Positions 43,284 through 55,261 of a DNA stretch of 64,000 nt are shown here, piece by piece (within the stretch, counting starts at the first letter, position 1; each line of letters begins with the position of its first letter). The translations under genes were made by a program, and so were the position numbers. Source of the stretch: Vicia villosa (lineage: Eukaryota; Streptophyta; Magnoliopsida; Fabales; Fabaceae); the NCBI RefSeq assembly GCF_029867415.1, contig NW_026705927.1, positions 1-64,000 of the forward strand, in the 5' to 3' direction. The notes under the pieces were generated by a model. The model did not search any database and had not been told where the DNA came from. It saw nothing but the letters and a program-made list of their open reading frames with translations.

Positions 43284-43541
43284 GTAAATGCCATTTCCTG
43301 TTTTCTTTGTGTATATTGTGCAAAGATAAAAGTGGTTCCTGAACAATCGAACCATGAGCTTGAAAGTCGTGTGCCTTAGCACACTGGTCCTTCTATAAGG
43401 GCTTATCATATCATGATCATGTGCATTCAATAAAATCATGGGACGCTTGCATATTTAAATTTTGTGATCCTTTTTCTTGCTTTCTTCGCTTTCAAATAGC
43501 TATGTTTTTTCTTCACACATACTCACATAATTAACATGCAG
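43284..43541 (+). other. Ogre intron between protease and RT (first copy)
   Basis: The donor context is CAGGA|GTAAATG and the acceptor is TTAACATGCAG|ATTCAC. The intron is 258 nt, T-rich near the end, and phase 2: GA before plus A after forms a Glu codon, and the downstream frame is open into pol. It contains the gag-pro stop. A spliced intron in this place is documented for Ogre. Confidence 0.85.
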
Positions 43542-46500
43542 ATTCACATACACTCTGGATCCAGTCAACAACGATTCTGCTATTGCCCGTCATGACTTTG
43601 AAAGTCCGATCTACCAAACTGAGGACGAAAGTGAGGAAGATTGTGAAGTGCCAAGAGAATTTGCAAGGCTGCTAGAACAAGAAGACAAGGCCATACAGCC
43701 TCACGAGGAGCCAATTGAGGTCATCAACTTGGGCAGCAACGAAGAAAAGAAAGAAGTCAAAATAGGGGCTGATTTAGAACACAGCATCAAGCAAAGACTG
43801 ATTCAAATGCTGCGAGACTACGTCGAGATATTCGCCTGGTCCTATGAAGATATGCCAGGCCTTGACACGGACATTGTAGTTCATCGCCTGCCAATCAAAG
43901 AAGGTAGCATTCCAGTCAAACAGAAATTACGAAGGAGTAGGCCTGATATGTCAAAAAAGATCAAAGACGAGGTTGAAAAACAATTCAATGCCGGATTCCT
44001 AAAAGTTGTAAGTTATCCTCCTTGGATAGCTAACATCGTGCCTGTACCTAAAAAAGACGGGAAAGTCAGAATGTGCGTGGACTACAGAGATCTGAACCGG
44101 GCAAGCCCCAAAGATGATTTCCCTTTACCACACATCGATGTACTGGTTGACAATACCGCACAATGCAAGGTATTCTCCTTTATGGACGGATTCTCAGGGT
44201 ACAATCAAATCAAGATGGCACCCGAAGACATGGAAAAAACAACCTTCACAACACCCTGGGGAACCTTTTGTTACAAAGTAATGCCCTTTGGTTTGAAAAA
44301 CGCAGGAGCAACCTATCAACGTGCAATGGTAGCGCTATTTCATGATATGATTCATCAGGAAATAGAGGTGTATGTCGATGACATGATTGCAAAATCCAAC
44401 ACCGAGGAAGAACATTTGGGTCATTTACACAAGTTGTTTGACAGACTCAAGAAATACAAGTTGCGACTGAACCCAAATAAGTGTACCTTTGGAGTAAGAT
44501 CCGGCAAACTCTTAGGTTTCATCGTCAGCAGCAAAGGTATTGAGGTTGATCCCGCCAAGGTTAAAGCCATTCAAGAAATGCCTATACCTCGTACTGAGAA
44601 ACAAGTCAGAGGATTCTTGGGACGTCTAAATTACATCGCCCGATTTATTGCCCACATGACTACTACTTGTGTGCCGATCTTCAAACTGTTGAAGAAAGAT
44701 CAAGTGGAAAGGTGGAATGACAAATGCCAGTTGGCCTTTGACAAAATCAAAGAATATCTCCAAAAACCTCCAATCTTGTTGCCACCCGTGGAAGGCAGAC
44801 CTCTGATAATGTACCTAACTGTGTTAGAAGACTCAATGGGGTGTGTACTAGGACAACATGACGAATCCGGCCGAAAGGAGCACGCAATCTACTATCTTAG
44901 CAAAAAGTTTACCGATTGTGAAACAAGATACTCACTACTCGAAAAAACTTGTTGTGCCTTAGCTTGGGCAGCTCGCCGGCTAAGACAGTACATGCTAAAT
45001 CACACCACTTTCCTAATCTCCAAGATGGATCCCATCAAATACGTGTTCGAAAAACCTGCTCTCTCTGGGAGAATAGCGAGATGGCAAATGATCTTAACAG
45101 AATATGACATTCAATACACTTCACAAAAAGAAATCAAAGGAAGTGTGGTAGCTGATCATCTGGCTCATCAAGCAGTGGATGATTATCAAGCATTGAACTT
45201 TGACTTCCCAGACGAAGACATTATGCTAGTCAATGACTATAAACAACCAGGACCAGAAGAAGGACCCGAGCCAGGATCCCGGTGGACTATGGTTTTTGAC
45301 GGAGCTTCTAATGCACTTGGCAATGGCATCGGAGCTGTGATCATTTCCCCCGCAGGAAGTTACACACCGTTTACTGCCAGATTATGCTTCAATTGCACTA
45401 ACAATATAGCCGAATACGAAGCATGTATTCTGGGTCTTAAAGCTGCAATCGATCTAAGAATCAAATTCCTGGAAGTCTACGGAGACTCGGCCTTGGTAAT
45501 CTACCAAGTCAAAGGGGAATGGGACACAAAGCACCCAAATCTAATTCCTTACAAAGAATATGTGCTGAGTTTGATTCTTTACTTCGAAGAAATCACTTTC
45601 GAACACATCCCACGTGAGGAAAATCAACTAGCTGATGCTTTAGCTACCATGTCATCCATGTTCAAAGTCAGGTGGGACAACGAGGCGCCTATGATCACCA
45701 TTTACAGGCAAGATGAACCATCCTATTGCAATGAGATCAATACCGAAGGAACCGAGGAAAAACCATGGTTCCATGAAGTAAAAAGATATCTCGAAGCTCA
45801 GGAGTACCCTAAAGGGGCATCCATTAATGACAGAAAGTTTCTAAGGAGATTTGCTGCCAAATTCTTTCTAAGCAATGGAACCCTATACAAATGCAACCAT
45901 GACTCGACTTTACTTCGCTGTGTAAACAAGGAGGAAGCAGAACAGATCATGGAAGAAATACACAATGGTGCCTTCGGTACTCATTCCAGTGGACATACAA
46001 TGGCTAAAAAGATCCTGAGAGCAGGTTATTACTGGTCTACCATGGAAACAGACTGCCATCATCACTCCCGAACATGTCACAAATGCCAGATATACGCTGA
46101 CAAAGTACATGTACCTCCAGTTCCATTAAGCGTCCTGAAGGCTCCTTGGCCTTTTGCAATGTGGGGTATTGATATGATTGGAGAAATCAAACCTACTGCC
46201 TCCAACGGACATCGCTTTATCCTGGTCGCTATTGACTACTTCACAAAGTGGGTAGAAGCAGCTTCATTTGCTTCTGTCACCAAGAATGTGGTGGTCCGGT
46301 TCATCAAATACAATCTCATTTGTCGGTATGGTATCCCTGAACGGATTATCACGGACAATGGCACAAATCTAAACAACAGAATGATTACTGAACTTTGCAC
46401 ACAGTTCAAGATCAAGCATCATAATTCCTCTCCATATCGACCAAAGATGAACGGCGCGGTGGAAGCTGCCAACAAGAACATCAAGAAAATCATACAAAAA

Positions 46501-47016
46501 AAAATGACAGTAACCTACAAAGACTGGCATGAGATGTTACCTTTTGCTCTTCATGGTTATCGCACATCTGCGCGTACTTCAACAGGGGCAACTCCATTCT
46601 CCTTAGTCTATGGTATGGAGGCAGTTCTTCCAATTGAAATTCAGATTCCTTCCCTAAGGATTATGAAAGAAGCCAATCTAGACGAAGACGATTGGATTCA
46701 AACACGGTTGGACCAGATAAACTTGATTGATGATAAAAGGCTCGCAGCTATTTGTCATGGTCAGCTATACCAAAAGCGTATGATCAAAGCCTTCAACAAA
46801 AAAGTCAAAAGTCAAGCATACCAAACTGGTGGCTTGGTTGTCAAACGCATCATCTTACCACAAGGTGATCCCAGAGGCAAATGGACTCCCACCTACGAGG
46901 GACCATTCATAATCAAGAAAATATTCTCAAGCGGCGCCATGTTGCTTACCACCATGGATGGCGAGGATTTCCCACACCCTGTGAATGCTGACATAATCAA
47001 AAAATACTTCTCTTAA
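43542..47016 (+). CDS. pol: Ogre pol: RT - RNase H - archaeal RNase H - integrase (first copy)
   Basis: Open from the splice acceptor to TAA at 47014-47016 (about 1,158 codons), intact. RT: WIANIVPVPKKDGKVRMCVDYRDLN, MPFGLKNAGATYQRAM and YVDD at 44371-44382. Ty3-type RNase H about 44760-45160 (HAIYYLSKKFTDCETRYSLLE). Second, archaeal-type RNase H about 45280-45670 with MVFDGAS, NIAEYEACI, VYGDSALV and ENQLADALA catalytic blocks. Integrase: H2C2 module (about 45960-46090), D (WGIDMIGEI), D (ITDNGTNL), E (NGAVEAAN) and GKWTPTYEGPF. All catalytic residues I can check are present. A GTG at 43648 is not needed as a start; splicing supplies the N-terminus. Confidence 0.92.
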
Positions 47017-47035
47017 AAAGAAAAAAAACAGCTCG

Positions 47036-47181
47036 CTAAGTTGAAAACCTGAAAGGGCAACTTAGGCAAAAAAAAAAATGAGCGTCTCGGTGGATTGAAA
47101 ACCCGAAAGGGCGGTCCAGGCAAAAATTAGAGACTAAACAAATACTATCCCGGTAGGCTAAAAACCTGAAAGGGCAGCCTA
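47036..47181 (+). other. Three GAAA-tetraloop hairpins after Ogre pol (first copy)
   Basis: Hairpin 1 at 47036-47065 has an 8-bp stem CTAAGTTG/CAACTTAG. Hairpin 2 at 47091-47118 has TGGATTG/CGGTCCA with two G-U pairs. Hairpin 3 at 47154-47181 has TAGGCT/AGCCTA. Each encloses the same AAAA-CCY-GAAA-GGG, itself a 3-bp stem closed by a GAAA (GNRA) loop, and is followed by GGCAAAA. Stems differ in sequence but keep pairing. Confidence 0.7.
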
Positions 47182-48015
47182 GGCAAAAGTTAGGGAATGA
47201 AGCATACAACTGTGTTCCGTTCAGCTGCCTACTCACCATCAAGATTCAACACCTCAAAGACACCGACCAGTCCAATCACTTTCCTCCAACAAGTGAGGGA
47301 TGAGATACTCGAAGACAGATTGGCAATAGCAGAATTGAAACTTGACTGGATCATTTTCACATAGCTATTTATCTCTATAAATATTTTTCAAAACTTTCTT
47401 ACAGTTTCCTACTTCTAGGATTACTGTCTCCCTGTGCTAACCAGCCTATCATGGCTCTTTTTCAAAAATCAATGCAGCTTAGGCTCAAAAATCACCATTT
47501 TCACTTTTTCTGTTTTAAATACGTAAGCGTCCCAATGATAATTTCGAATGAACATGTGCATTTGAATATGATTGATGTTTACCAGGAAAAACAGGAATAG
47601 CATTCTGGAAATGTCCCAATTATCTGGACATCATCCATCAGAAGAAAATCCCCAAGAGGAGCGCATTTCTCAGCAAATTCCTCAAAAAGATTTTCTCTTC
47701 AAAAGAAGTCTTATCCCCCAGCAGGGTTGTTCCAGATTGCTATCTTCAGAAGGTGTGATCCCCGCACCCGGACTTGGTCAGATAGTGCATCGGAGGATTA
47801 TGCATCTTCCTCATTCCCATTTGAAAGGGCATCAGAACTTTCAGCTACCTTTCATTCCCAAGTGATAGTCAAAGGTCATTCAACAGAGTACCAGGATTCT
47901 CAAAGAATTTCCCCAGCCAAGGGTACTCAAACGAGACAAAAGATCATCAACGATCACAATATAGTCATATCCAGATGACTGGCGGAAATTTATTTTCCCA
48001 AATAGAAGCTTGACA

Positions 48016-48150
48016 TCTCACCTTCATACATCACACATTCACATTCAAATTCACATTCATACATCACACATTCACATTCATACATCATATTCATACATCA
48101 TACATCATGCATCATGCGCATTTTCATACGCATATTCATACATAACATAA
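48016..48150 (+). repeat. CATTCATACATCA short tandem repeats
   Basis: Irregular units of 10-14 bp made from CACATTCA, CATACATCA and CATGCATCATGCG. Shorter counterpart at 59700-59785 in the second copy. Confidence 0.7.
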
Positions 48151-48365
48151 CATGCCTATTTCTCCTTTAGCTCGAGAATAGCTCACATTACATGCATCAT
48201 AAATATTGCATATCACTAACTTGATTTTTCAGGTAGACAGATATCATCAGCAAAGATATTCTCAATCACATGCAGTGTTCACCTGAATTCCATGAACGGT
48301 TCTTTCAGATATAATCAAGTCGAAGATTCATTCTGATCACTCACCAACTCAAAAATAGGCATCAC

Positions 48366-48720
48366 AAATCTAAAGTTGATACCTCAGACGGTTCCAGAAC
48401 GATCTAGCATTACAGATCTAAAGTTGATACCTCAGACGGTTCCAGAACGATCTAACGTTACAGATCTAAAGCGATACCTCAGACGGTTCCAGAACGATCT
48501 AGCATCAAAGATCTAAAGCGATACCTCAGACGGTTCCAGAACGATCTAGCATCAAAGATCTAAAGCGATACCTCAGACGGTTCCAGAACGATCTAGCATC
48601 AAAGATCTAAAAGCGATACCTCAGACGGTTCACAAAGATCAACTTTCAAAATCTAAAGCGAAAAACTTTGGACAAGTTCCGTAGCGATTATCTTCCAAGA
48701 CTTAAAGCGGTAACCTTGGA
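48366..48720 (+). repeat. Ogre 3' UTR minisatellite, first copy
   Basis: Six good units of 47-48 bp with core GATACCTCAGACGGTTCC and GAACGATCTA, then two decayed units (ACTTTGGACAAGTTCC, ACCTTGGACGGTTCC). Variable arrays in Ogre 3' UTRs are known sources of satellites. Confidence 0.85.
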
Positions 48721-48997
48721 CGGTTCCGAAACAGTCAACACAAAGACTTTCAAATCCTTCATCAAGATATAATCAATGGATTCATTCTGATGAACAAACC
48801 CTCAACACATTTTCCAGGTGGCATCTGAAAGCCCATCTCAGGTAATGTTTCAATCTGCAAACAACATTTCGCAGACGATATTCAAATGCAACTTCCAACA
48901 TCTCTTCTGATCAAGGTAAGTGCAAATTTTCAGGGCATCTAAATATTCAATCATCTTCTACCTTCAGATTTCAGAAAATCTCTTCAGGTTTAAGAAG

Positions 48998-49013
48998 ATT
49001 GAATAGGGGCAAC
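48998..49013 (+). other. Ogre polypurine tract before LTR2
   Basis: ATTGAATAGGGGCAAC immediately precedes the TG of LTR2; the same sequence precedes LTR3 at 60941-60956. Confidence 0.55.
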
Positions 49014-52000
49014 TGTTATACCCCAAAATTTGCCCGCATCTTTTTTCAAGAAAACTCCAATCTGAAAGTTAAGAGTCTCATATAATTATGGATTATTTCA
49101 ACAAATATCCTGACATATGAAACACTTAGTTTTTAGAATTTTTCTTATACAATAATTTGGCCTGCAGTTGAATTTATTCTTACGCAAACGCCAAATACTG
49201 TTTATTACTTCACACATGCTATTTATTTATTTACAGATAAATAGTACTGACACAATTGGTACAGAGTTAAAATCTTTTTGCAGGCGCAGAATCAGGGAAC
49301 TCAGACTGTACTGGTAACAGTATATTAGTTATTTATTATGTCTGTGTTTTTTAACAAGTCATGTAAATAAACTTTCATTTTTCACATAAAACAAAAAGCA
49401 AAAACAACAAAAAAGAAAATTAACTTTGACTGTTGATTTTTCACTCTAACTGCTACCTGAACAGTCAGTCGACAGCCAAACTGCTGGCAGTACAATTCTC
49501 AGTGTTTTGTACCATCAATCAAATCAATCTTTCACAATTCAAAATTCCAAGATCTTTGTGCTAGAAGTCTTCTGAATATCACGCGATTAGCAGAGACTCA
49601 ACACTGCACGAAAATCAGGTACGCTTAACTGTCTCCTACACAAACAGTCCCTAAATCAGGGTTTTTCTTGTTTTTACAGGAGCAACAAGTTTTTGAGAGC
49701 TCAAATGGATTTCATACACATCCATATATCTCAAAGTACCATCATACAAATTTTCAAACTTCAATTCACTCAGACGCACCGTCAGCAGCTCAAACAGTCA
49801 ACAGACGACCCGTTTGACCAAAAATGTCAACAGACAGTCAAAAATGAAATTTTTTGTCAAAGTCCATATTTTGTCAAAGGATTCATCATTTGATCATTGG
49901 ATGATCATAATTCATCAAGGAAAGATCAAAAATCAACAAAACCCTAAGATTCAAAATTAGGGTTTTGCCTGAAAAGTCAACTCAACTTTGACTGATCATA
50001 ACTCTCTCATCCTTCATCCAAAAAATTCAAACCAAAGCTCATTTTGAAGGAAATTCAATTATCTTTCAAATGCCATTGATCCCATGGTCATTGGATTCAC
50101 CATTTGAAAAATATGATCAAAGACATTACAGGTCATTTTCAAAGTCAACAAAAAGACACTTTTTTCAAAAGGACACACAAGGAGCATCAAAACTCATTTT
50201 GACATGAGACCAAAGACATTGGTTAGAGGACTCTTTGAGGTTTCCAAAAAGTGCAAGATCTCCTTCATATGACAAATATTGAGGGATTTACACCTTGTTG
50301 AAGTTGGCTAAATTTTGGGAAAATACATGAAATCAACATTGCTCAAAAATGTATTTTTTCCAAATGGGGCCAAGTTTTCAGCATTCAAACATCATTTCCA
50401 TGATGTTATGGGCCTCCCACGACCAAGACTAAGCCCACACCTTTTTTATCCATTTTTGGCATGATTTTATCTTATTTTAAGATTAAAATTAAAAGGAAAA
50501 TGGATGGATAAATGGTAGCTTAACTTCCAAGCATGACTCACCCAAGGAATCTTCATCTTTCTGCAGAGAATTGAAGAGCAAGGCAGATGCATTGAAGACA
50601 AGAGGACTTGGTCAATAATTCAAAGCTTTTTTAATATAAAAAATGCAAGAATTCCACAAAGGCAACTAGTTGCTTCTTAGCTTCAATTCTAAGCACTCAA
50701 TGCTTATAAATAGGCTAGCATGCTTCAGTAACATAAGAGACACGAATCAGAAACAAAGCCTTGCTCATATACACTTGTAATCACTTGAAAAAATTTAAAG
50801 AAAATTCAAATTTGAGTTTTTAATTTCAGTCCATTTCAATACAAACTAAGCATTCAAACATCATCTCTGAGCTTCACTGAAACTATTCCAATCAATTGCA
50901 AGTCTTAAACCTCATTGAATCGAGCTATATAGGCCACGGTTTGTTCAAACTAAAACCAACTTATATCTCATAACACACGCATATTTAACAAGATGTAGAT
51001 GCATAATTGTGTTTGGTTTGAAGCTCTGGTCGTTTCTGGAGCTTCAATTGGATTTTAATGGCTGTTTGTAGCATATACCATTTTAGGGTTTTCTTAGCTC
51101 AAAATTAGGGTTCTTCAATAAGGCCAAAATTAAAGCAAATTAAAGACATGGTTAAATTCAGTGGAACAAGACGAGTTGAATGGTACCATCGCGCCAAATT
51201 TATTTGCTTGTTTACCCCTATTTGTTATTTTGCAGAATTAGGGTTCACTTACTATAGCGCTTTTTTACAAAAGCGCTGTTAAAGGCCTTGTCTGAAGGTT
51301 GAAGACGAAGACGTGTCTTCCTCCCATTGGTTCAGAAACGCGCGCGTGTTTTTTTAAATTTATCTCTAATCAAGTGTTTTGCAGGTGTAACGTGTACCAT
51401 GTGCCTCAAAGTCTGGACCATCTGATCTTGCTTAACAGCTCATCCAACGCCTCAGAACACGCATGCGCATCATACTCCCTCATTTAATTTCCACATCTGA
51501 TCAGTATCCTTTTATTTCTTATTTTTATTTTAATTTCTTTGTCAAATTAATTAAAAATAGTTTTAAAAATCCAAACAATACACAAAAAATATTTTTAGAC
51601 TTCTAAAATAATATATTATTTTCTGAAATAAAAATATTTTATTTTTCTTCAAAATTTCAATATTTTGCATAATTAATTAGTATATATTTATATATTTGCT
51701 TTTTAATTATTCTAACCAATCAAAAAATCATAAAAAAAATTGTTCTTTATATTAAATATTGTTTATATATTATAAACTAATTTTGTACATTTTTTGAATA
51801 ATTTTCTCTCTAAGTTTTAATTATTTGTATAATTATTTGCATAATTATGTTTTAATTAGCTTAATCAATTTCAAATCAATTCCAAAAATTCCAAAAAAAT
51901 TAGTTTTGTTTTAAAATTAATTAACAAATATTTTGTACATATTTTAAACTTAATTTCTAGGTTTAAATCTATTTTCATCTTTTTTTCTTCATTTTAATTT

Positions 52001-52993
52001 AATTAATCATGCATTAATTATAATTAAAATCAATCATAAAAAATCCAAAAACATGCCCTTTTATTTTTCTTGCAATTTAAATTCCTAGATAAATGTATAG
52101 GATGTCAAATTCATGTAAATAGGCTAGTTTACATTTCCTGCACAATCGATGTAATAGCGTAGATTTACTTTCCGCACTTTACATTTCCGCATTTTAATTT
52201 CCCGCACATATAAACTGCGTGTATGTCAAAGATAAAATTGAACCGTTAGATCACTAACTTCAAAGATAAAATATCTGAATACAAACACAATCACATTTGC
52301 ACCTCTTAAGGTAATCCCTTCACATTCTTTTCAAAATCAAAGTCAAAATTCCACTATTTTGAGTACAAAATCGAACCTTGCGTTTATATCCGGTGAAAGG
52401 ATAGATTTTTAAAGGAAATAGGATAAAGACCTTACAACTCAGGGTAGACCTCCTAGTTTGCTTGCTCAAATCAAAACAAACAAAATTCTCATACACTGTT
52501 GTTTTCCAAAACAAAACTTTCCAAAAAGACAATATTTTGTATACATCCAAACACGGATTATTACAAAGTTAACGTTCTTTTCAAAACATCTTTCGAAAGA
52601 TAAACAAGCATTTTGTATACATCCACACACGGATCATTACAAAATTCAATTTACAAAAGTATTTGGAACCACATATGAGCAATTTCAGAGCAATTGAAAA
52701 GTCATCGAAAAACAATTGAGCTAAGAAAACTTAAGAGCCCATGGATAACCATGGATACAAAGGGTGCTAACACCTTCCCTTTGTATAACCTACCCCCTTA
52801 CCCAGAATTTCTTAAAGGTCTTTTTTCTGTTTCTTTTATAAACCTTTCCTTAATTGGATAAAATAAAAGGTCGGTGGCGACTCTGTGAATTTTCAAAAAT
52901 GCGAAAGCATTAAGCGATAAAAAAAAAGAGTCAGTTCACGTATCTCTACAGAACAGAGGTATGGCCCGGGATTAAAAAAATCGGAGGTCCACA
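49014..52993 (+). repeat. Ogre LTR2, subtype without the 715-bp block
   Basis: 3,980 bp with TG...CA ends. It lacks the 715-bp block and the solo LTR. Its core promoter (TATAAATA at 50705-50712) and the surrounding 50350-51520 differ strongly from LTR1/LTR3, while the rest is about 97-98% similar to LTR1 by hand count. The AGCGCTTTT hairpin is at 51256-51277. Its 3' end abuts the middle of a gag gene without primer site or leader. Confidence 0.9.
50705..50712 (+). promoter_or_regulatory. TATA box of LTR2
   Basis: TATAAATA in GCTTATAAATAGGCTAGC, placed like TATATAA of LTR1 but with different surroundings. Confidence 0.55.
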
Positions 52994-54998
52994 CATACTC
53001 CTCAGACAAAGCTGTCCCATGGGGATACGACACTAATGTTTACGTTCATGGAGTTAAGCAGAGTACCTCGACTCAAGAGACCGCAAAGTTAACTACTCCA
53101 ACTGTGGGTAATATTGTGGGTACCAGCAAGATCACGAGAAGTGGAAGAATCTTTTCACCAGAAAGTTCTCCAAATGTTGCTGCTGGTCCAGTCCGAGTCC
53201 CAGTTCCTAATCAAAATGTCAACGCTCGAGGCAAAGAGCCACAAGTTGAACAAGTTCAAACCCCGGTGGAGATCACTGCTGAGGATCCGTCAAAGCAAGA
53301 AATGGAGGAAATATTGAAAATCATCTGCAAGAGTGATTACAATATTGTTGAGCAACTGGGGCACACTGCTTCAAAAATCTCAATGCTATCTCTGCTAAAA
53401 TATTCAGAAGCTCATGCCAAAGCTCTGATGAAGTTCCTCAAAGTTGCGCATGTGCCTCAAGAGATCTCAATCGACCAATTTGAGAATTGTGTTGCCAATC
53501 TAACCGTGAGCAATGGTCTCGGTTTCTCCGATGTGGATCTAACCTCTGCTGGAAAAAATCACAACAAAGCCTTACATATCTCCATTGAATGTAATGGCAC
53601 CACTCTATCTCATGTGCTAGTAGATAACGGTTCTTCTTTGAACGTGTTACCGAAAACAGTACTAGAAAAGCTTGACTTCGAAGGAATTGTGTTACAACCA
53701 AGTGATGTTGTGGTAAGAGCCTTTGACGGGTCAACCAGAACGGTATACGGAAAAGTGAATCTCCCAATCAGAGTGGGTTCTCAGATCTTTGATTCTATCT
53801 TTTACGTAATGGAAATTCACCCAGCATACTCCTGTTTACTTGGACGTCCTTGGATACACGGGGCAAACGCTGTAACTTCTACCCTGCATCAGAAGTTAAA
53901 ATATCCAGTAAAAGGAAAGATTGTCACAGTCTATGGCGAAGAGGAATATGTGGTTAGTCACCTAAGCAATTCCAAATATGTTGAGTTGGAGGACGAATTC
54001 ATCGAAACTCCATGCCAATCATTTGAGGTGGTCTCCCCAGATGTCTCTACCACCAAGCATATTCCTGCTACTCTAACTACAACTATGGCTTCTCACAAAG
54101 ATGCCAAAGCCATGATTGAACAGGGTGATTGCACAGTATGGGGACAGCTTCCCGATATACCCTACAAGTCTGACAAGCTAGGCCTGGGCTATGATAGTGA
54201 AAATCAAAAGAATGATCAAGGTCCTCGTTCTGGAGGATTAATGTCACACTTTGTCAGCCAAGAAGTAAACGCTATTGAAGATGAAGGAGTGTTCTTGAAC
54301 CATATCATTCAGCCATATCCAGATGAGATTCCACCCATTTCCATTGGAATGTGGGATGCTGTGGGAGAACCAAATGGCGGGTATAACTATCAGTATGCCG
54401 CACCTCAGAATTCTTATATTGCTTTGGACGACATTACCCCGACTGGATGGGGTGATCAAATTGGAAATGACGAAAGTTTCACAAGTCCCGTCACTGAGCA
54501 ATATCAAAATCCACCCAAAGAAGTATGGGACACGCTAGGAGAACCCAGCGGCAAATATGACTATATGGTGAAATATTCCGCTCCTCCAAGCTCACAAATT
54601 GCTATGGAGGACATTGTCCCAACTGGATGGGATGAACAGTACGATGACAATTTCGCTTTCGAAGAAGTCAGGGAAATACCAAATAACGAGGGTTGCTTTC
54701 TGTCAGCATACACTCCTCATCAGGAGGCACAAGTCTCTATTCAAAGCATCATTCCGACTTCATGGGACGGCCTTATCGAGCATCTCGCTCAGCCAACAGA
54801 GATATCTCAGCCTGGGCTCTCGTATCCAGCAGAGTATATCCCTTATCCCGAAGGATCACCGGCTCATTTTCCCACTAATGAAATCAATGCTGTGGAAAAT
54901 GAAGAAGACAACTGCAACTGGAACAGCTGGGTACCCCCTGCTCACAACAGTGGATTGAACAACTGGAAAGCTGAGGATGTGATCTCCTTTGACCAGGA
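52994..54998 (+). pseudogene. gag-pro: Ogre gag-protease, second copy, 5'-truncated
   Basis: Begins right after LTR2's terminal CA, at the position equivalent to 41279 of the first copy (YSSDKAVPWGYD). It lacks ORF1, capsid, knuckle and Cys-rich parts. The remaining frame is open through the protease (HVLVDNGSSLNVLP, CLLGRPWIHGA) and the PTGWD repeats to TAA at 55000-55002, again bypassed by the donor at 54999. Amino-acid differences from the first copy are scattered and few. Confidence 0.85.
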
Positions 54999-55261
54999 GT
55001 AAATGCCATTTCCTGTTTTCTTTGTGTATATTGTGCAAAGACAAAAATGGTTCCTGAACAATCGAACCATGAGCTTGAAAGCCGTGTGCCTTAGCACACC
55101 GGTCCTTCTATAAGGGCTTATCATATCATGATCATGTGCATTCAATAAAATCATGGGACGCTTGCATATTTAAATTTTGTGATCCTTTTTTTTTTCTTTC
55201 TTTCTTCGCTTTCAAATAGCTATGTTTTTTCTTCACACATACTCACATAACTAACATGCAG
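54999..55261 (+). other. Ogre intron, second copy
   Basis: 263 nt with the same CAGGA|GTAAATG donor and CTAACATGCAG acceptor, phase 2. A CTAAC branch-like sequence lies just before the acceptor (TTAAC in the first copy). Confidence 0.8.

Larger units (their letters stand above)
47017..49013 (+). other. Ogre 3' UTR (first copy)
   Basis: About 2 kb without a gene. In order: three stem-loops (47036-47181), mixed sequence, a CATTCATACATCA-type short-repeat block (48016-48150), a 47-48-bp minisatellite (48366-48720), and a purine-rich GATTGAATAGGGGCAAC (48998-49013 region) directly before LTR2. Small ORFs (47572-47978) show no domain. Confidence 0.75.

Noticed and set aside
48366..48720. Possible CRISPR-like array
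   Set aside because: Units are contiguous tandem repeats without unique spacers, in a plant retrotransposon 3' UTR.
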